Positions 4,729-5,450 of a DNA stretch of 5,450 nt are shown here, in pieces. The notes beneath the pieces are model-generated. The model was not told the origin of the DNA and searched no databases. It worked only from the letters and a program-made list of their open reading frames with translations. Numbering within the stretch: position 1 is the first letter of the stretch; the number at the start of each line of letters is the position of its first letter. The position numbers and the translations under genes were made by a program. Source of the stretch: Alphaproteobacteria bacterium (GTDB taxonomy: Bacteria; Pseudomonadota; Alphaproteobacteria; CAAHEQ01; UBA3637); contig JAFZGR010000041.1 of the NCBI GenBank assembly GCA_017555325.1, positions 1-5,450 on the forward strand, given 5' to 3'.

Positions 4729-5450
4729 ATTCTTGAATTAATAATGATTGACCAGTCATTTCTGATGGTTGATTTAAATGAAGTAAATCTAACAATGTTG
4801 GGGCAACGTCACATAAACGACCTTCTTTTAATCCAAGAATATTTTTTGGCGCATTTACCAAAACAGCTTGTACAGGGGTGTTCGTATGAGCTGTGTAAGG
4901 TGCTCCGGTTGCTTCATCAACCATACGTTCAGCATTTCCATGATCAGCTGTTACAAAAATAACACCGTCTTTTTCTTTAACGGCATCTACAACTCGACCC
5001 AAACAGGAATCAACGGCTTCAACGGCTTTGATAGCGGCGGATAAAATTCCTGTGTGTCCGACCATGTCTCCGTTAGCGTAGTTGACAATAATGACATCAA
5101 AAGAATCATTTTCAATGGCTTCAACCAATTTGTCCGTCACTTCATAGGCAGACATTTCTGGTTTTAAATCGTATGTAGCTACTTTGGGGGAGGCGATTAA
5201 AATCCGTTCTTCTCCGGGGAAAAGTGTTTCCTTGCCTCCGTTGAAGAAAAAGGTGACATGGGCGTATTTTTCTGTTTCGGCAATGCGTAATTGTTTTAAT
5301 CCGGCATTTGAGACAACTTCTCCGAAAATATTTACCAAATCTTCCGGTGGGAACAATACTTTTAACCATTGATTATGTTCTGTGGAATATTCAGTCATGG
5401 CAACAGCTGTGACAAAATGAACCGTACGTGAACGGGTACTTAATGAAAAA
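4727..5450 (-). CDS. gpmI: 2,3-bisphosphoglycerate-independent phosphoglycerate mutase, C-terminal part (runs off window)
   Basis: GpmI interconverts 3-phosphoglycerate and 2-phosphoglycerate in the cytoplasm (glycolysis/gluconeogenesis), using two Mn ions and a phosphoserine intermediate. The window holds the last 240 codons of a protein usually about 510 residues long; the N-terminal half with the catalytic Ser is outside. Family blocks appear in order: HFVTAVAMTEYS, EKYAHVTFFFNGG (about 5269-5231), SPKVATYDLKPEMSAYEV, ANGDMVGHTG with metal ligands Asp (5068-5066) and His (5056-5054), TADHGNAE with Asp-His (4945-4940), and AHTNTPVQ with the metal-binding His (4888-4886). The frame is open through 5449, and the Met at 5398 lies inside a conserved block, so it is not the start. 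It is followed after 13 bases by the EnvC-like gene. Confidence 0.97.
   Translation of the reverse strand, partial: FSLSTRSRTVHFVTAVAMTEYSTEHNQWLKVLFPPEDLVNIFGEVVSNAGLKQLRIAETEKYAHVTFFFNGGKETLFPGEERILIASPKVATYDLKPEMSAYEVTDKLVEAIENDSFDVIIVNYANGDMVGHTGILSAAIKAVEAVDSCLGRVVDAVKEKDGVIFVTADHGNAERMVDEATGAPYTAHTNTPVQAVLVNAPKNILGLKEGRLCDVAPTLLDLLHLNQPSEMTGQSLLIQE

Noticed and set aside
3948..4741. Several plus-strand frames antisense to the EnvC-like gene, plus one minus-strand frame inside it
   Set aside because: All lie within the EnvC-like coding region, in other frames. Leu/Phe/Ser-rich translations are expected opposite Lys/Glu-rich coiled coils.
4708..5372. Plus-strand and minus-strand alternative frames over gpmI
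   Set aside because: They overlap unmistakable GpmI sequence in its own frame and show no motifs or ribosome sites.
1..5450. CRISPR array, tRNA, rRNA, insertion sequence or toxin-antitoxin pair
   Set aside because: No regularly spaced repeats, cloverleaf-like sequence, transposase motifs or terminal inverted repeats were seen; the ankyrin gene has no adjacent partner in the same operon.

Overview
The window looks like chromosomal DNA from a low-GC, Gram-negative alphaproteobacterium, probably of the host-associated or gut type. Three things support this. A gpmI (phosphoglycerate mutase) gene runs straight into an EnvC-type murein hydrolase activator, an order typical of Alphaproteobacteria. 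The EnvC-like protein carries an LALRPAEVVLLEPQSPL-type segment between its coiled coils, a pattern I associate with alphaproteobacterial EnvC/M23 proteins. The left edge holds the start of a prepilin with a GRSMVEILGVLAIIGILSV core, a form I recall from uncharacterised gut alphaproteobacteria. A lipoprotein and signal peptides fit a two-membrane cell. The lineage is an inference from recall, not a database result.

Layout from left to right. Positions 1-84 (minus) are the first 28 codons of a type IV prepilin-like gene that leaves the window. Positions 85-345 are a very AT-rich leader or intergenic region with small palindromes and a 10-base direct repeat. Positions 401-1015 (minus) are a single-gene unit for an unrecognised 204-residue protein, with a clear promoter upstream and a strong hairpin terminator downstream. 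Positions 1237-2210 (minus) are a two-gene operon: a 61-residue protein with two predicted membrane segments, then a 262-residue SPFH/prohibitin-family protein. The two genes overlap by one base (TAATG), and the operon has its own promoter and terminator. Divergent from it, 2394-2873 (plus) encodes a small ankyrin-repeat protein behind an essentially perfect sigma-70 promoter, followed by a terminator. Positions 3116-3502 (plus) encode a small lipoprotein that resembles BamE/SmpA/OmlA only loosely. Converging on it with a 17-base gap is the gpmI-envC operon (minus, 3520 to beyond 5450).

Functionally, the right half holds glycolysis (gpmI) joined to cell-division peptidoglycan remodelling (EnvC-like). 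The lipoprotein and the SPFH pair are also envelope proteins. The middle is a set of short, independently transcribed units rather than one pathway. I see no transposase, CRISPR array, tRNA, rRNA or defence module. The least explained items are the SPFH plus two-TM-protein operon back to back with the ankyrin gene, the orphan 204-residue protein, and the prepilin leader region. None is strong evidence for a new system.

Two gene starts need care. The ankyrin gene most likely begins at ATG 2394, not at the upstream ATG 2370. The EnvC-like gene most likely begins at a TTG (4713). The gpmI reading frame continues past its in-window Met codon (5398) to the window edge and is a 3' partial.
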